Shown here: positions 9,693 through 18,181 of the stretch, in pieces
Layout of the letters: each line of letters begins with the position of its first letter
How positions within the stretch are numbered: position 1 is the stretch's first letter
Assembly (NCBI GenBank): GCA_963702495.1
Contig: CAVPDA010000009.1
Coordinates: 1 to 64,000, forward strand
DNA length: 64,000 nucleotides
Reading direction: 5' to 3'
Origin: CAVPDA01 sp963702495
GTDB taxonomy: Bacteria; Pseudomonadota; Gammaproteobacteria; Burkholderiales; Rhodocyclaceae
The notes under the pieces: model-generated
What the model was told of the DNA's origin: nothing
What the model saw: only the letters and a program-made list of their open reading frames with translations
Database searches by the model: none
Made by a program: the position numbers and the translations under genes

Positions 9693-9786
9693 TCTGCGCC
9701 GGGCGGAGGCTCATACCGTGAGCCTGCCGCTCACCACAGGCCATCCGGCCTCCTTGGGGTAGCTGCTACATAATGCCGCACTCATT

Positions 9787-10154
9787 GGGTGGCGAGCACT
9801 CTCCCGCAACGAGCGGGTACGCGATATATACCTTGGATTCACGACCCAAGGCCAGAATAGGCCGGTGGTGCTTGTTGTCGGCCGCCGGAGTCCTTCTTCT
9901 CGTCGAACTGAAATGAGTTCTCGGGGTCCGCTCGGAAAGTCTCAATTTGAGCCGAACTGACCTTCGCGAGCAAGCGCCAAGGCCAGTTACACTGGCTTCG
10001 ATCGGAGATACCCGGAATGGTGCCCACTACCTGCACTGATCGGACCGACGAGCAACTTTGCGCAGAGCCAAGCCGCCGCCACTCCCACCTCCACCAGGAA
10101 CTTCCGCTATTGTGGGTGGAGCAGCCGTTCGGGTCGTCGGGTTCCTGGCTGAAT
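9787..10154. other. Non-coding, right flank of the IS1595 element
   Basis: No protein-like frame is seen. It leads into the large inverted repeat at 10155. Confidence 0.5.
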
Positions 10155-10490
10155 GAATGACCGGAGATGGCCGTTTGGGTGAGGTCGCCAACGGCCGCTT
10201 CGGAGAATTCCAGTTCGCTGAACCTGGGTTTAGCTGACTGGCCGCTATCGGGAAACCGCTACTTCCGCTTTGGGTCGGAAGCAGCGGGTGACGATCGGCC
10301 GCTTCCAGGCAGCGAAAGTTCAGTGACCCCTTTCCGGCGATGAATCCGAAGAGAGGTCGGTCGCTTCACGACCCAAAGCGGAGTATCGGTTTCCCGATAG
10401 CGGCCAATCAGCTAAACCCAGGTTCAGCGAACTGGAATTCTCCGAAGCCGCCGTTGGCGATCTCACCCAACCGGCCATGACCGGTCGTTC
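10155..10490. repeat. Large imperfect inverted repeat, 122-bp arms
   Basis: The arm at 10155-10277 and the reverse complement of 10369-10490 match over about 122 bases with scattered differences, separated by a 91-base spacer. Shared blocks include GAATTCCAGTTCGCTGAACC, GGGTTTAGCTGA and GGCCGCTATCGGGAAACCG. No coding frame spans it. The arrangement resembles a fold-back element or a nonautonomous MITE-like repeat. Confidence 0.8.
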
Positions 10491-10608
10491 AACCCTCAAA
10501 AACGCAGCGCATTTGAGCGACTGCTATCGGGTTTCATGCTGAGAACAGGAATGTTGGCGCACTGGCCGGAGTTGGTGGTATTGCGGTCACTCAATATTTT
10601 CCGTGCCG

Positions 10609-10644
10609 AGAATCAGCATTTTCGTATCGAGCGGCAGCTTCAAA
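10609..10644 (-). repeat. Dispersed intergenic repeat, copy 1
   Basis: These 36 bases are an exact reverse complement of 27217-27252, and weaker similarity continues to about 10668. Both copies lie in gene-free DNA. Confidence 0.85.
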
Positions 10645-10701
10645 CAAATCGATTGCCGGCTGGCGACCCACTTCGGTCATAGCTGCTCCGCGGATCCAAT
10701 G

Positions 10702-10733
10702 GCGGCTATAGGAGGGGCTATATGGCCGCCGAT
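10702..10733. repeat. GC/TATA stem-loop
   Basis: GGCGGCTATA is followed after a short loop by TATATGGCCGCC, making a 10-bp stem with one bulge just downstream of the repeat region. Confidence 0.5.
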
Positions 10734-10789
10734 TCACACTTGTTAACCAAATGACCAACCTTCATTGCGAGGAGATGTAGTATGAACTG

Positions 10790-11298
10790 TCCCACGGCAC
10801 CCCGAGCAATCTCACCCCGTTTCCATTGTCCTTCGGCATCTCAACCCGTCGCACCGGTTGCGGGCGGTAACTGCCCTCAACCAGTTGCGCGCGGATCTCC
10901 AGCCAATGGTCTCGGAGGTAGCCCGGGAGTTCATCGACCGTCGTGCCGTCGATGCCCGGCGCGCCTTTGTTCTGGCGTACTTGTTTCAGGGCGCGTTGCA
11001 GGTTGGCCCGCTCCAGCACCTGTTCGAGCAACGCGGAGTTCGAAATCGACTCGGGTGTCTGCAGCGATCCGGCAGCAGGTTCATCCCGTGCGCTTGCCAC
11101 GGCCGGATTGCTCCGGTTGTCAGATGCGTTCCCGCCGCCCTTCACTGGAGTCCTTCGTCTTCCATCGTTCGGGCCTTTGGTCGGGGCCGCCCGACCTCTT
11201 ATGCCCTCTGCTGACTTCTCCACGGTATTCAGCACCGATTGCTCGGCACCCAGCTTCGATTGCCCGAAGCACCGGGGAGATCTCCCGGGGTAAGACAC
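10790..11298 (-). pseudogene. Group II intron maturase, N-terminal fragment
   Basis: Reading leftward, the frame ends in LLEQVLERANLQRALKQVRQNKGAPGIDGTTVDELPGYLRDHWLEIRAQLVEGSYRPQPVRRVEMPKDNGNGVRLLGVP, the N-terminal RT0/RT1 region of LtrA-type intron-encoded reverse transcriptases. Homology stops abruptly at about 10795. The preceding sequence (EKSAEGIRGRAAPTKG, with a CCGGGAGATCTCCCGG palindrome at 11271-11286) is the usual intron region upstream of the maturase. The catalytic YADD part and the intron 3' end are missing here. Confidence 0.75.
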
Positions 11299-11457
11299 GT
11301 TACCTTCCCTGCATAGACGCCGGATTTACAAAATGCACCCCAACTGCCGCAGATGGAGGGCTTCGCAGTTGCGTGCCCGCTCGCCCCAGATGCATCACGC
11401 CTCATATCCGGTTTTTGTTCATCGCCCCGCAGTTTCGGATTGAGCTTCCTTCAGACC

Positions 11458-12845
11458 CAATCCTCTCAACTTAGCACCAATGCATTTTCTGCTGAAAAGC
11501 ATGTTGTTGTGCTAATATGTCCGCACTCGTAGTTCATAGTTCATTGTTTATAAAGGATAAGATATGACGGCCGGAATATGCCAATATACTTAAGGACCTC
11601 GCGGCCTTTATCCATTCGCCTGCCTTCCTGGAGTCGGCGCGTTGCGAGCCACGTTTCTTCACCCGCAATCGCATTCTCAGCTTTCCCCAACTGATCGTAT
11701 TCTTGCTCTCTGGCGTGCGCGGCGCCGTGCAAGCTGAACTCGACGCCTTCTTCGCGCTCCTTGAACAGCGAACAAAGCTCGTTCGTGTAGTTACCGCGGC
11801 AGCCTTCTCGAAAGCTCGCTCGCATCTGTTCGCCACCACCTTCGACGCCGTAAATTCCGAACTCCTGCGGCTTATCGAGCAGTCGGTCGGTATTCCTCGC
11901 TGGTGCGGCTTGCGCGTTCTGGCGGCCGACGGAACGAAGGTCCGTTTGACCTTGCTGGATAAAGAAGGTCGCCGAACAATCCGGGAGTTGTTCGCGCTGG
12001 CGCTGTTCATGCCCGACATGGAGTTGTTCGAGAGCATGACCCTTGATCCTGTCGGCAACGAGCGACAAGTCCTGTTCGAACAACTGGACCGTCTCAACGC
12101 GCAGGATCTCTTGGTGCTTGACCGCGGCTATCCGGCAGCCTGGTTGGTTTCGGTGCTCCTTGCGCGCGGCATCAATTTCTGCATGCGCTGTGAATCGAGT
12201 TCGACGTTCAAGGCGGTGACCCACTTCATGCGCTCGGGACAATCCGAAGCGATCGTTACTTTGCCTCCCCCCAATCCCAGCGATGCCGCCGATTACGCTT
12301 GCCCGCGCACGCCCTCCAAGGTTCGCCTCATTCGCGAGGTCACCCCAGAAGGCAGAGTCCGCGTCCTGATGACTTCCTTGCTCGATGCCACCGCCTATCC
12401 CGCCAGCGCCTTCTGCGCCCTGTATCACGGTCGCTGGCGCATCGAGGAGGCTTACAAACGGATCAAGCATCGCCTCAATCTTGAGCACACCTCCGGTCTG
12501 ACTTGGATTGCAGCGCAACAGGACATCGGCGCCAAGATCGTCTGCGACAACCTCAACGCCTTGGCCGCCTTTCTGGCAACCGACGAGCATCTTCCTGTCG
12601 AATCGAAGCATCGCATCAACCGAACCTTGGCCTTCAACAACATCCGCCGCCTGTTACCTCGTGCCTTGGCCTTGCGCATCGTCGGCTACAAGACCTTCGC
12701 CGAAGTGCTGGCCGAAATCGCCAAGAATCTCCAATCCTTCGTCAAAAACCGCCGACACCCTCAACCACCTTTACCCAAACCTCACAAATCACACGCCTAC
12801 AAACCAGGGGTCTGAGTATGCATAAGAGCTAAGTTGAGAGGATTG
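11458..12845 (+). mobile_element. IS4-family insertion sequence
   Basis: Perfect 18-bp inverted ends CAATCCTCTCAACTTAGC lie at 11458-11475 and, complemented, at 12828-12845. CCTTCAGACC occurs directly outside both ends (11448-11457 and 12846-12855), a 10-bp target duplication typical of IS4. Length is 1388 bp. It inserted close to the 5' side of the group II intron fragment. Confidence 0.9.
11703..12815 (+). CDS. IS4-family transposase
   Basis: The 370 residues from the TTG at 11703 carry the DDE core: LRVLAADGTK, LLVLDRGYPAAW and the YREK signature YHGRWRIEEAYKRIK near residue 240. The open frame actually extends upstream to 11568 with protein-like sequence (EYANILKDLAAFIHSPAFLE, PRFFTRNRILSFPQLIVFLL). 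The only plausible start, ATG at 11564 after AAAGGATAAG, is one frame off. The gene therefore either lacks one base at its 5' end or uses an unusual start. The IS ends and target duplication are intact. Confidence 0.85.
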   Translation: MLSGVRGAVQAELDAFFALLEQRTKLVRVVTAAAFSKARSHLFATTFDAVNSELLRLIEQSVGIPRWCGLRVLAADGTKVRLTLLDKEGRRTIRELFALALFMPDMELFESMTLDPVGNERQVLFEQLDRLNAQDLLVLDRGYPAAWLVSVLLARGINFCMRCESSSTFKAVTHFMRSGQSEAIVTLPPPNPSDAADYACPRTPSKVRLIREVTPEGRVRVLMTSLLDATAYPASAFCALYHGRWRIEEAYKRIKHRLNLEHTSGLTWIAAQQDIGAKIVCDNLNALAAFLATDEHLPVESKHRINRTLAFNNIRRLLPRALALRIVGYKTFAEVLAEIAKNLQSFVKNRRHPQPPLPKPHKSHAYKPGV

Positions 12846-12956
12846 CCTTCAGACCCCGCCTCGCGACGACACCGCCCTTCTCCTTGCCTTCGGCTCTGCG
12901 AAAACCTGGCCATAGGACTTGCACCTATGAAGTAACGCGCCATGCCAGGCGCATGA

Positions 12957-13015
12957 CTGCAATCACCGGCCGACAAAAGGCGGCGAAGCCGGCTGTTGCC
13001 GGCCGGTGCATTGCA
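12957..13015. repeat. Imperfect hairpin 3' of the small membrane-protein gene
   Basis: TGCAATCACCGGCCGACAA (12958-12976) and the reverse complement of 12996-13015 match except for one bulged base and one mismatch. An inner GCCGGC stem adds structure. It lies 16 bases beyond the stop of the minus-strand gene at 13032 and may serve as its terminator; a recombination-site role is discussed under findings. Confidence 0.5.
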
Positions 13016-13031
13016 AAGTTCGACATCTGTC

Positions 13032-13379
13032 CTACTCATCCCATCCTTTAATTAGGCAGTAAAGGATGTAGGCCCCAGCAATCGTGCCGATTGGGAAGCC
13101 AAACAATTGGAGAATGGCATATCCAATGCCGACCTTCCGTCCCCATTGTTTATGTTGTTTCAATGCTGTTCCAAGCACGAACTGAAAATATGTCAATAAG
13201 AAAAAGAAGATCAGGAAGAAGATATCGCCGACAATTGACCTGCCACCCATCTGTACACCGTCTCTATATATATGAAGAATAATTTCAGCGACAATTCCAA
13301 CAGTGGCAACAATAGATAGCCAGGCGAATAGGCGGACTAGTCTCCCGGCTTTTTCATAAGGCTTGAGTGGGTCAGCCAT
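13032..13379 (-). CDS. Small four-helix membrane protein, unknown function
   Basis: This 115-residue protein has four predicted membrane segments: LFAWLSIVATVGIVAEIILHI, IFFLIFFFLLTYFQFVLG, IGYAILQLFGFPIGTIAG and AYILYCLI. It starts MADPLKPYEKAGRLVR after a GAGGT ribosome site 11 bases upstream. It is clearly more AT-rich than its surroundings, suggesting recent acquisition. A small IS sits 22 bases upstream and may have cut its promoter. A strong imperfect hairpin follows its stop. I do not recognise a named family. Confidence 0.7.
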   Translation of the reverse strand: MADPLKPYEKAGRLVRLFAWLSIVATVGIVAEIILHIYRDGVQMGGRSIVGDIFFLIFFFLLTYFQFVLGTALKQHKQWGRKVGIGYAILQLFGFPIGTIAGAYILYCLIKGWDE

Positions 13380-13401
13380 TTTGCTATTACCTCGATAATG
13401 T

Positions 13402-14305
13402 CACTGCTGTCCAAAACAGCCGACATCCGGTCTGTCCTGTCCTGATCTGACAAGGGTTTGAGGCGGGTCATGGCGCATTTTCAAGATCGAGCCCCCGGGT
13501 GCTGTCCAAGATCAGGCGAATGCCAGCGTGGTTTGCACCGGCTGCGGATCGGGTGGCGTGGCGAACGGTTCGTTGAGCCAGGCCATCAGATCGCGATGGA
13601 TGAAGAGGTTCATACGCAGCAGCGCCACCAGGTTGGACAGGCTCCAGCCGAAGCGCGAAGAAAGCTGCAGGTAGCGCAGCAGCAGCATCGAGATCAGCGC
13701 CGTCCAGATCTGGGTCTTCACCGCGTTGGCCGAGGCGCCCAGGCCGTGATGGTTGGTCAGGAACACCAGCGTCTCGCCGGTATCTTCCCGCAGCGCCTCG
13801 ACGCGGCGCAGCCGGTGCGGGCACTTCTCGCGGGCGCCGGTGCCGCTCAGTTCGATCGTCTGATCCGACAGGATGCCCCGGTTCTGTGGCGGCTCGCGCT
13901 GCTCGATCACCTCGAAGGCGGCGTTGTCCTTCATGCGGGCGACGAAGAACACGCCGGCTACGGTCCATCTGGCGAACTGCCGGTATTCGTTGTAGCCCCG
14001 GTCATCGACCACGATGGTGCCGGGGACGAAGTGGATCTGCTGGGCCACCTTCACGTCGTGGACCGAACCCTCGGTGATGATGCCGAAGCAGGGCAGTCAG
14101 CCGTCGTGGTCGAGCACCAGGTGCAGCTTGACCGCGCCCTTGGTGCGGCGGAACTTGGCCTAGTCGCACATCGACAGGCACAGGTCGATCACCGTGGAAT
14201 CCAGGCTGACCAGCTTGTGCTTGAAGCGAAACTTGCGTGGTGCGCGCACGCGGGCGGCCACCGTCTCGTACAGCCCACAGTCATATCCTGTTTTGGACAA
14301 CAGTG
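13402..14305 (-). mobile_element. Internally deleted IS4-like element with intact ends
   Basis: Inverted ends CACTGCTGTCCAAAACAG (13402-13419) and its complement with one mismatch (14288-14305) are flanked by the perfect 9-bp direct repeat CGATAATGT at 13393-13401 and 14306-14314. The 904-bp element contains only a broken transposase 3' portion, so it could move only with help from a related transposase. Confidence 0.85.
13512..14278 (-). pseudogene. IS4-type transposase, truncated with two nonsense codons
   Basis: The frame reads YETVAARVRAPRKFRFKHKLVSLDSTVIDLCLSMCD, a stop, AKFRRTKGAVKLHLVLDHDG, a stop, LPCFGIITEGSVHDVKVAQQIHFVPGTIVVDDRGYNEYRQF, and on to TTLAFA. DSTVID and VVDDRGYNEY are the first two acidic sites of the DDE core. 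Trp/Tyr codons have become TAG and TGA at about 14161 and 14099. The N-terminal third is missing although the element's ends are intact, so an internal deletion occurred. Confidence 0.8.
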
Positions 14306-14336
14306 CGATAATGTTGAACTTTGTTATAGGGAGACA

Positions 14337-14665
14337 GCTACGTGCTGGCCTGCTACCGCTACATCGAACTGAACCCGGTGCGCGCCGACATGGTGGCGCA
14401 TCCGCGGGCGTACCGCTGGAGCAGTTACCGGATCAACGCCGAGGGCAAGGCATCCGGCCTGATCACGCCGCACCGCGAGTACCTGCGCCTCGCCAAGGAC
14501 TCGGCGGAGCGGCGGGCAGCCTACCGGGCGCTGTTCCGCAGCGAACTGGATCCGGAGACCATGAAGGAGATCCGCGACGCCACCAGCGGCGGCTACGCCC
14601 TGGGCGGCAAGCTCTTCCTGGCGCAGATCGAGGCGGCGCTGGGGCGTCGAACGTGGTCTGTCCCC
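14337..14665 (+). pseudogene. REP-associated tyrosine transposase (RayT), C-terminal remnant
   Basis: The segment LACYRYIELNPVRADMVAHPRAYRWSSYRINAEGKASGLITPHREYL then YRALFRSELDPETMKEIRDATSGGYALGGKLFLAQIEAALGRR is the C-terminal half of RayT/IS200-like Y1 transposases. The HUH motif and catalytic region that should precede it are absent. Homology begins about 23 bases after the right target repeat of the small IS and ends near 14660. Confidence 0.8.
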
Positions 14666-14669
14666 TGTT

Positions 14670-14819
14670 GCTCCACGACCGCGATGTGCAGAAGCAGACG
14701 TTGGGCACGGCAAGCACCAGTGCGATCAGCAGCGCAAACATGAGCCCGAGGCCCGCGAACCGCGGCGACCGGTACGACGCGCGGCGCCCACCAATAGCGC
14801 GGGTCAACACCGCCCTCAT
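14670..14819 (-). pseudogene. N-terminal fragment of an exported protein
   Basis: An ATG at 14819 overlaps the stop of the TPR gene (ATGA), and the frame encodes MRAVLTRAIGGRRASYRSP followed by a membrane/signal segment GLGLMFALLIALVLAVPNV. It then runs into the RayT remnant near 14665. It was probably the second gene of the TPR operon, now lacking everything beyond its signal anchor. Confidence 0.4.
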
Positions 14820-15290
14820 CGCGGCAGGGCGCGAATGTCCGCGGCACGCTCGCGCGCAGCACGGGCCTCCGGTCCGCGGCCGCTGGCGCTATGCACCTCG
14901 GCCAAGCCTTCCAGCGCCTGCGCCACCCGTGGATGGTCCGCAGCGACCAGCAGTTCGTAGATCGCCGCCTCACGTGTGAACAACGCTTCTGCGCGCTGGG
15001 CCTGCCCCGCCGCCAGGTAGATGCGCGCCAAGCCTTGCAGGCTGGGCGCCATCTCGGGATGGCTGGGGCCGAATACCTTTTCCATGATGGCCAGCGCGCG
15101 CAAGTACTGCTTCTCGGCCTGGGCTCCGTCGCCGTGCGCCAGCAACAGGTCACCGAGTTCGTTGTGGATGACGGGCATGTTCGCGTTGTCGGGGCCATGC
15201 GCCTTCGCGGTGATCGCTAGCGCGCGGCGGAGTGCCTTCTCGGCGTCGTCTAAGCCGAGCTTTGCCGAGGCGCGCGAGCCAGCCCGATGA
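14816..15290 (-). pseudogene. TPR protein, C-terminal part (split by IS)
   Basis: Repeats of the form LDDAEKALRRALAITAKAHGPDN, AQAEKQYLRALAIMEKVFGPSHPEMAPSLQGLARIYLAAGQ and YELLVAADHPRVAQALEGLAEVH are tetratricopeptide units of the kinesin-light-chain type. No start is present; the frame comes out of the IS1634 element. Together with 17221-18151 it formed one exported TPR protein. The next gene's ATG overlaps its stop. Confidence 0.7.
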
Positions 15291-17151
15291 TTCGGCGGGG
15301 TTTTGTCGAAACTGAGTGGCTCCCTACTGGGTACAGACTGGATCGACTCCGAGCAGCGCGAAGGCTTTGGCCTGCAGCGGCGTGGGGCGGGTTGTCACGT
15401 TGATCTTGGCCTGCGGATTGATTTTGGTTGAGGTTACGTTGAGCGTCACGGTGGCCAGATCGAGCAGCAGCGTGCGCAAGCTGTGCACCGGTAGATCGTC
15501 CTCGGTGCGATGGTGCTGCGCCTTGGCCTTGGCGCGCTCGGAACGTGGCGTGGGCGCCACCGGGTTGGTCCGGCTCTCGCGCTGCTCTTCGAGTTCTTCG
15601 TCGTCATGGAGCATGGGCTTGAGCGCCTGGCGCATCTGCCATTCGACGTAGTAGGCGAGCATGCACAGGAACACGTGGGCACGCACGCGCGCTTCGGTCC
15701 AGTGGAAGATCGGGCGCACGTGCAGAGCGACGGTCTTCAATGAACGAAAGGCCCGCTCCACCTGCGCCAGGCTCTTGTAGGAGGACACCGCCTGGGCGTC
15801 GGAGAGCTTCGCTTGCGGCACGTTGGTGCGAATGACATAAAAGCCGTCGAGTGCGGCTTCTGCCTCGATCTGTTCGCTCTTGCGCGCGTAGGCGAAGCTG
15901 GTTTCCGTGACGGTGAGATCGAAATGCTTGGCCATCTTGTGCGCGTTGATCACGCGTCCGACGCGCAGCCCAATCGCGTCCTTGCCCTGCAAGGGCCGGC
16001 GTGAGCGCCCGGTGGCCGCGACAATGGCATCGAGGTCCTTCTGCGTAGCCTGCAGGAGCGCCTCGCGTTTTCTCGCGCGCTCCTGTGCCAGGGCCGGATT
16101 GCGGCACACCACCAGGCGTTCGTCCGGATAGCGTTCGCTGGCGATCTCGATCAAGCCGCGTTGGTCGAACAGGGAAAGCTGCCACGGCCCCTGTTCTTCC
16201 ATGAGCTTGGCGATATCGGGTGAGCGCAGCGCCGTGATCCAGCTCATGCCGGCCGGGCGCAGCAGCTCCTCGATGCGCGCCTGTGTGATCATGCCCCGAT
16301 CGCCCACCCATACCACGTGCGTGAGCCCGAAGCGCGCCTTGAGCTTGTCGAGTTGCGCCGCCACGGTGCTCGGATCGCCCGTGTTGCCTGCAAACACCTC
16401 CACCGCCACCGGGCAGCCCTCGGCGCTGCACAGCAGACCGAAGACGATCTGCGGGTACTTGCCCTTGTCATCACGTGATTTGCCGAAGGCGGCCAGCGGA
16501 CAGCAGTGTCCCGTGACCCAGGCCGAGCTGAGGTCGTAGAGCACCAGCACGCCATTGGCCAGGTGCTTGCGCGCGAGTACGCCTTCGATGCGCGGCTGGG
16601 CTTGGCCCAGCCAGTCCAGCGCCTCATACACGCTATCGAGTTCGATCTCGCCCAAGCCGAGCACCTGCGAGAGCGAATGCGCCGCCGATTCGGGCCGCAG
16701 CATGCGCCAGGTGGCCAGCTTGGAGCCGGGCTCGATCACGCGCGCGACGATCAGGGCCATCACCACCGGGCGCAGATGAACCGGGGCACCCGAGAGCAGT
16801 TTCTCCACCCCGCAGCGGCGCGCCGTGCCCAGCACGGCGGCCACATGCCCATGCGGGAGCGAGCGCTCGATGGTCATCACGTGCTCGGCCGCCTCGACGG
16901 CGATGCCCCCGCGCAACAACGTGCGGAAGTGTTCCACGAGCTGCGGATCCCAATCGGAGAGGTTGGCCAGTGTGCGCTTCTTGACCTTGCCCGCCTCGCG
17001 GTAGGACTCGCGCAGCAGGACCGCGGGTGGGGAATTGCGATTGGGAACGGACTCGATGTACATGACTACTACCAATAGCACTAAATCTTCATGCAGTCAA
17101 GCCATAATTCATATATTACATGGGTACACTATTTGCTTTACCCCCCGCGAA
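15291..17151 (-). mobile_element. IS1634-family insertion sequence (approximate ends)
   Basis: The transposase gene at 15324-17063 is bracketed by loosely matching ends (15291-15311 and 17132-17151; several mismatches). No target duplication was found, so the ends are uncertain. Its position between two halves of one TPR gene supports an insertion here. Confidence 0.5.
15324..17063 (-). CDS. IS1634-family transposase
   Basis: The 579-residue transposase starts MYIESVPNRNSPPAVLLRESYREAGKVKKRTLANLS, the conserved N terminus of IS1634 proteins; this ATG at 17063 is preferred over an upstream in-frame one. Core motifs are GVLVLYDLSSAW, HVVWVGDRGMIT, and near the C terminus YKSLAQVERAFRSLKTV with an HVFLCMLAYYVEWQMR segment. 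The frame is open and full length, so this copy may be functional. Confidence 0.9.
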   Translation of the reverse strand: MYIESVPNRNSPPAVLLRESYREAGKVKKRTLANLSDWDPQLVEHFRTLLRGGIAVEAAEHVMTIERSLPHGHVAAVLGTARRCGVEKLLSGAPVHLRPVVMALIVARVIEPGSKLATWRMLRPESAAHSLSQVLGLGEIELDSVYEALDWLGQAQPRIEGVLARKHLANGVLVLYDLSSAWVTGHCCPLAAFGKSRDDKGKYPQIVFGLLCSAEGCPVAVEVFAGNTGDPSTVAAQLDKLKARFGLTHVVWVGDRGMITQARIEELLRPAGMSWITALRSPDIAKLMEEQGPWQLSLFDQRGLIEIASERYPDERLVVCRNPALAQERARKREALLQATQKDLDAIVAATGRSRRPLQGKDAIGLRVGRVINAHKMAKHFDLTVTETSFAYARKSEQIEAEAALDGFYVIRTNVPQAKLSDAQAVSSYKSLAQVERAFRSLKTVALHVRPIFHWTEARVRAHVFLCMLAYYVEWQMRQALKPMLHDDEELEEQRESRTNPVAPTPRSERAKAKAQHHRTEDDLPVHSLRTLLLDLATVTLNVTSTKINPQAKINVTTRPTPLQAKAFALLGVDPVCTQ

Positions 17152-17220
17152 ATCCGCGCCAATACTGGCTTGGGGGCCGGTCACTGGGCGAAAGCTCGGT
17201 CTAAGCGGCCGCCGGCCTGC

Positions 17221-18151
17221 TCAAGTCGAACCCAACTCCCGCAGCGCGGGCACCAAGTCTCGGGAATCCGGCCCACTGCCTTTCTCGACCACCTGCACAG
17301 CGCGGCCCAGCGCACTCCTGGCCTCGTCGTAGCGGCCCAGTCCGCGGTAGGTCCTGCCGAGCGCGACCAGCGCCGGCGCGGAATACGACGCCGGGGTGTC
17401 GCGTTTGGCCTCCTGTTCTTCGAGCGCGCGCTGGTACAACGGCAGCGCACCAGCAGCGTTACGGCGGTCTTGCTGTAGCTCGGCGAGCTCCGTCAAGACC
17501 CTGACGCGGTGGGCCGGGTCCCCACCCGGCTGCTTCTCGTGAATCGACAGCGCACGCCGCAGGTGCTCCTCGGAAAGAGTGTACCGGCCGAGCTTGTGCT
17601 CGACCGACGCCAGCATCTTGAGCGCCTGCGCCACGTCCTCCGAGTCCCGGCCCATCGCCTTCTCCATCGACGCCAAGTAGCGCTGCACCCAGGGCTCGGC
17701 GAGCGCGTCACGGCCCCACATTATGTACACCAACGCCAGGCTCGCGCGTGCCATCCCTGTATGCGGGAAATCCGGCCCCAATGTCTTTTCGAAGATCGCG
17801 TTCGCGCGCTTTCCACTGGCCTCGGCGCGCTCCATCTCGAAGCGCCTCAGCTGCAGCCCCATACGCACCAGCAGCACCGCGCCCACGGGCAGGTCCTCGG
17901 GGCCCATCCTCTCGGCAATCTGCATCGCCTCGTTCGACGGCCGCGGAGGCTTCGTCGTCCTTGCCTTCGAGCCCGAGGCGGGTTGCGCGCTCGGCGAGTC
18001 GCTTCACTTCGAGCAGCGCCTGTGGCTGCGCCTGCGCCTGCGCGTTCGGGAGCACCGCGGACAGCAGCGCCAAGCCACAGCACAACGCCATTGCGACGCT
18101 GGTGTGCGCGGCGGCGTGATGTTCGTGTGAATTGGCCGGTTTCAAATTCAT
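17221..18151 (-). pseudogene. Exported TPR protein, N-terminal part (frameshifted, split)
   Basis: It starts MNLKPANSHEHHAAAHTSVAMALCCGLALLSAVLPNAQAQAQ, a signal peptide, then LLEVKRLAERATRLGLEGKDDEASAAVERG. A one-base frame change near 17925 leads into MQIAERMGPEDLPVGAVLLVRMG and TPRs such as YTLSEEHLRRALSIHEKQ and YDEARSALGRAVQVVEKGSGPD. The reading ends RELGST and stop at the IS1634 side. The C-terminal part is at 14816-15290. The protein would have been a periplasmic or outer-membrane TPR scaffold. Confidence 0.7.
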
Positions 18152-18181
18152 GCTCGAAGAACGCTCGAAAGGCGACGAGGT

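Larger units (their letters stand above)
8127..9779 (-). mobile_element. IS1595-family (ISXO2-type) element with passenger gene
   Basis: Nearly identical 25-bp inverted ends lie at 8129-8153 and 9753-9777 (few mismatches). GCACTCATT occurs at 8119-8127 and again at 9778-9786, a target duplication of about 8 bp as expected for IS1595. Inside are the transposase (minus strand) and a convergent passenger gene. Both frames are open, so the element may be active. Confidence 0.85.

Noticed and set aside
10782..11474. A 230-codon plus-strand frame across the intron fragment
   Set aside because: It is antisense to the recognisable maturase fragment and has low-complexity Ser/Pro/Arg content.
12957..13015. 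Integron attC site
   Set aside because: The hairpin has a bulge as in attC, but the flanking 7-bp core sequences do not fit RYYYAAC and GTTRRRY, and no integron integrase is present.
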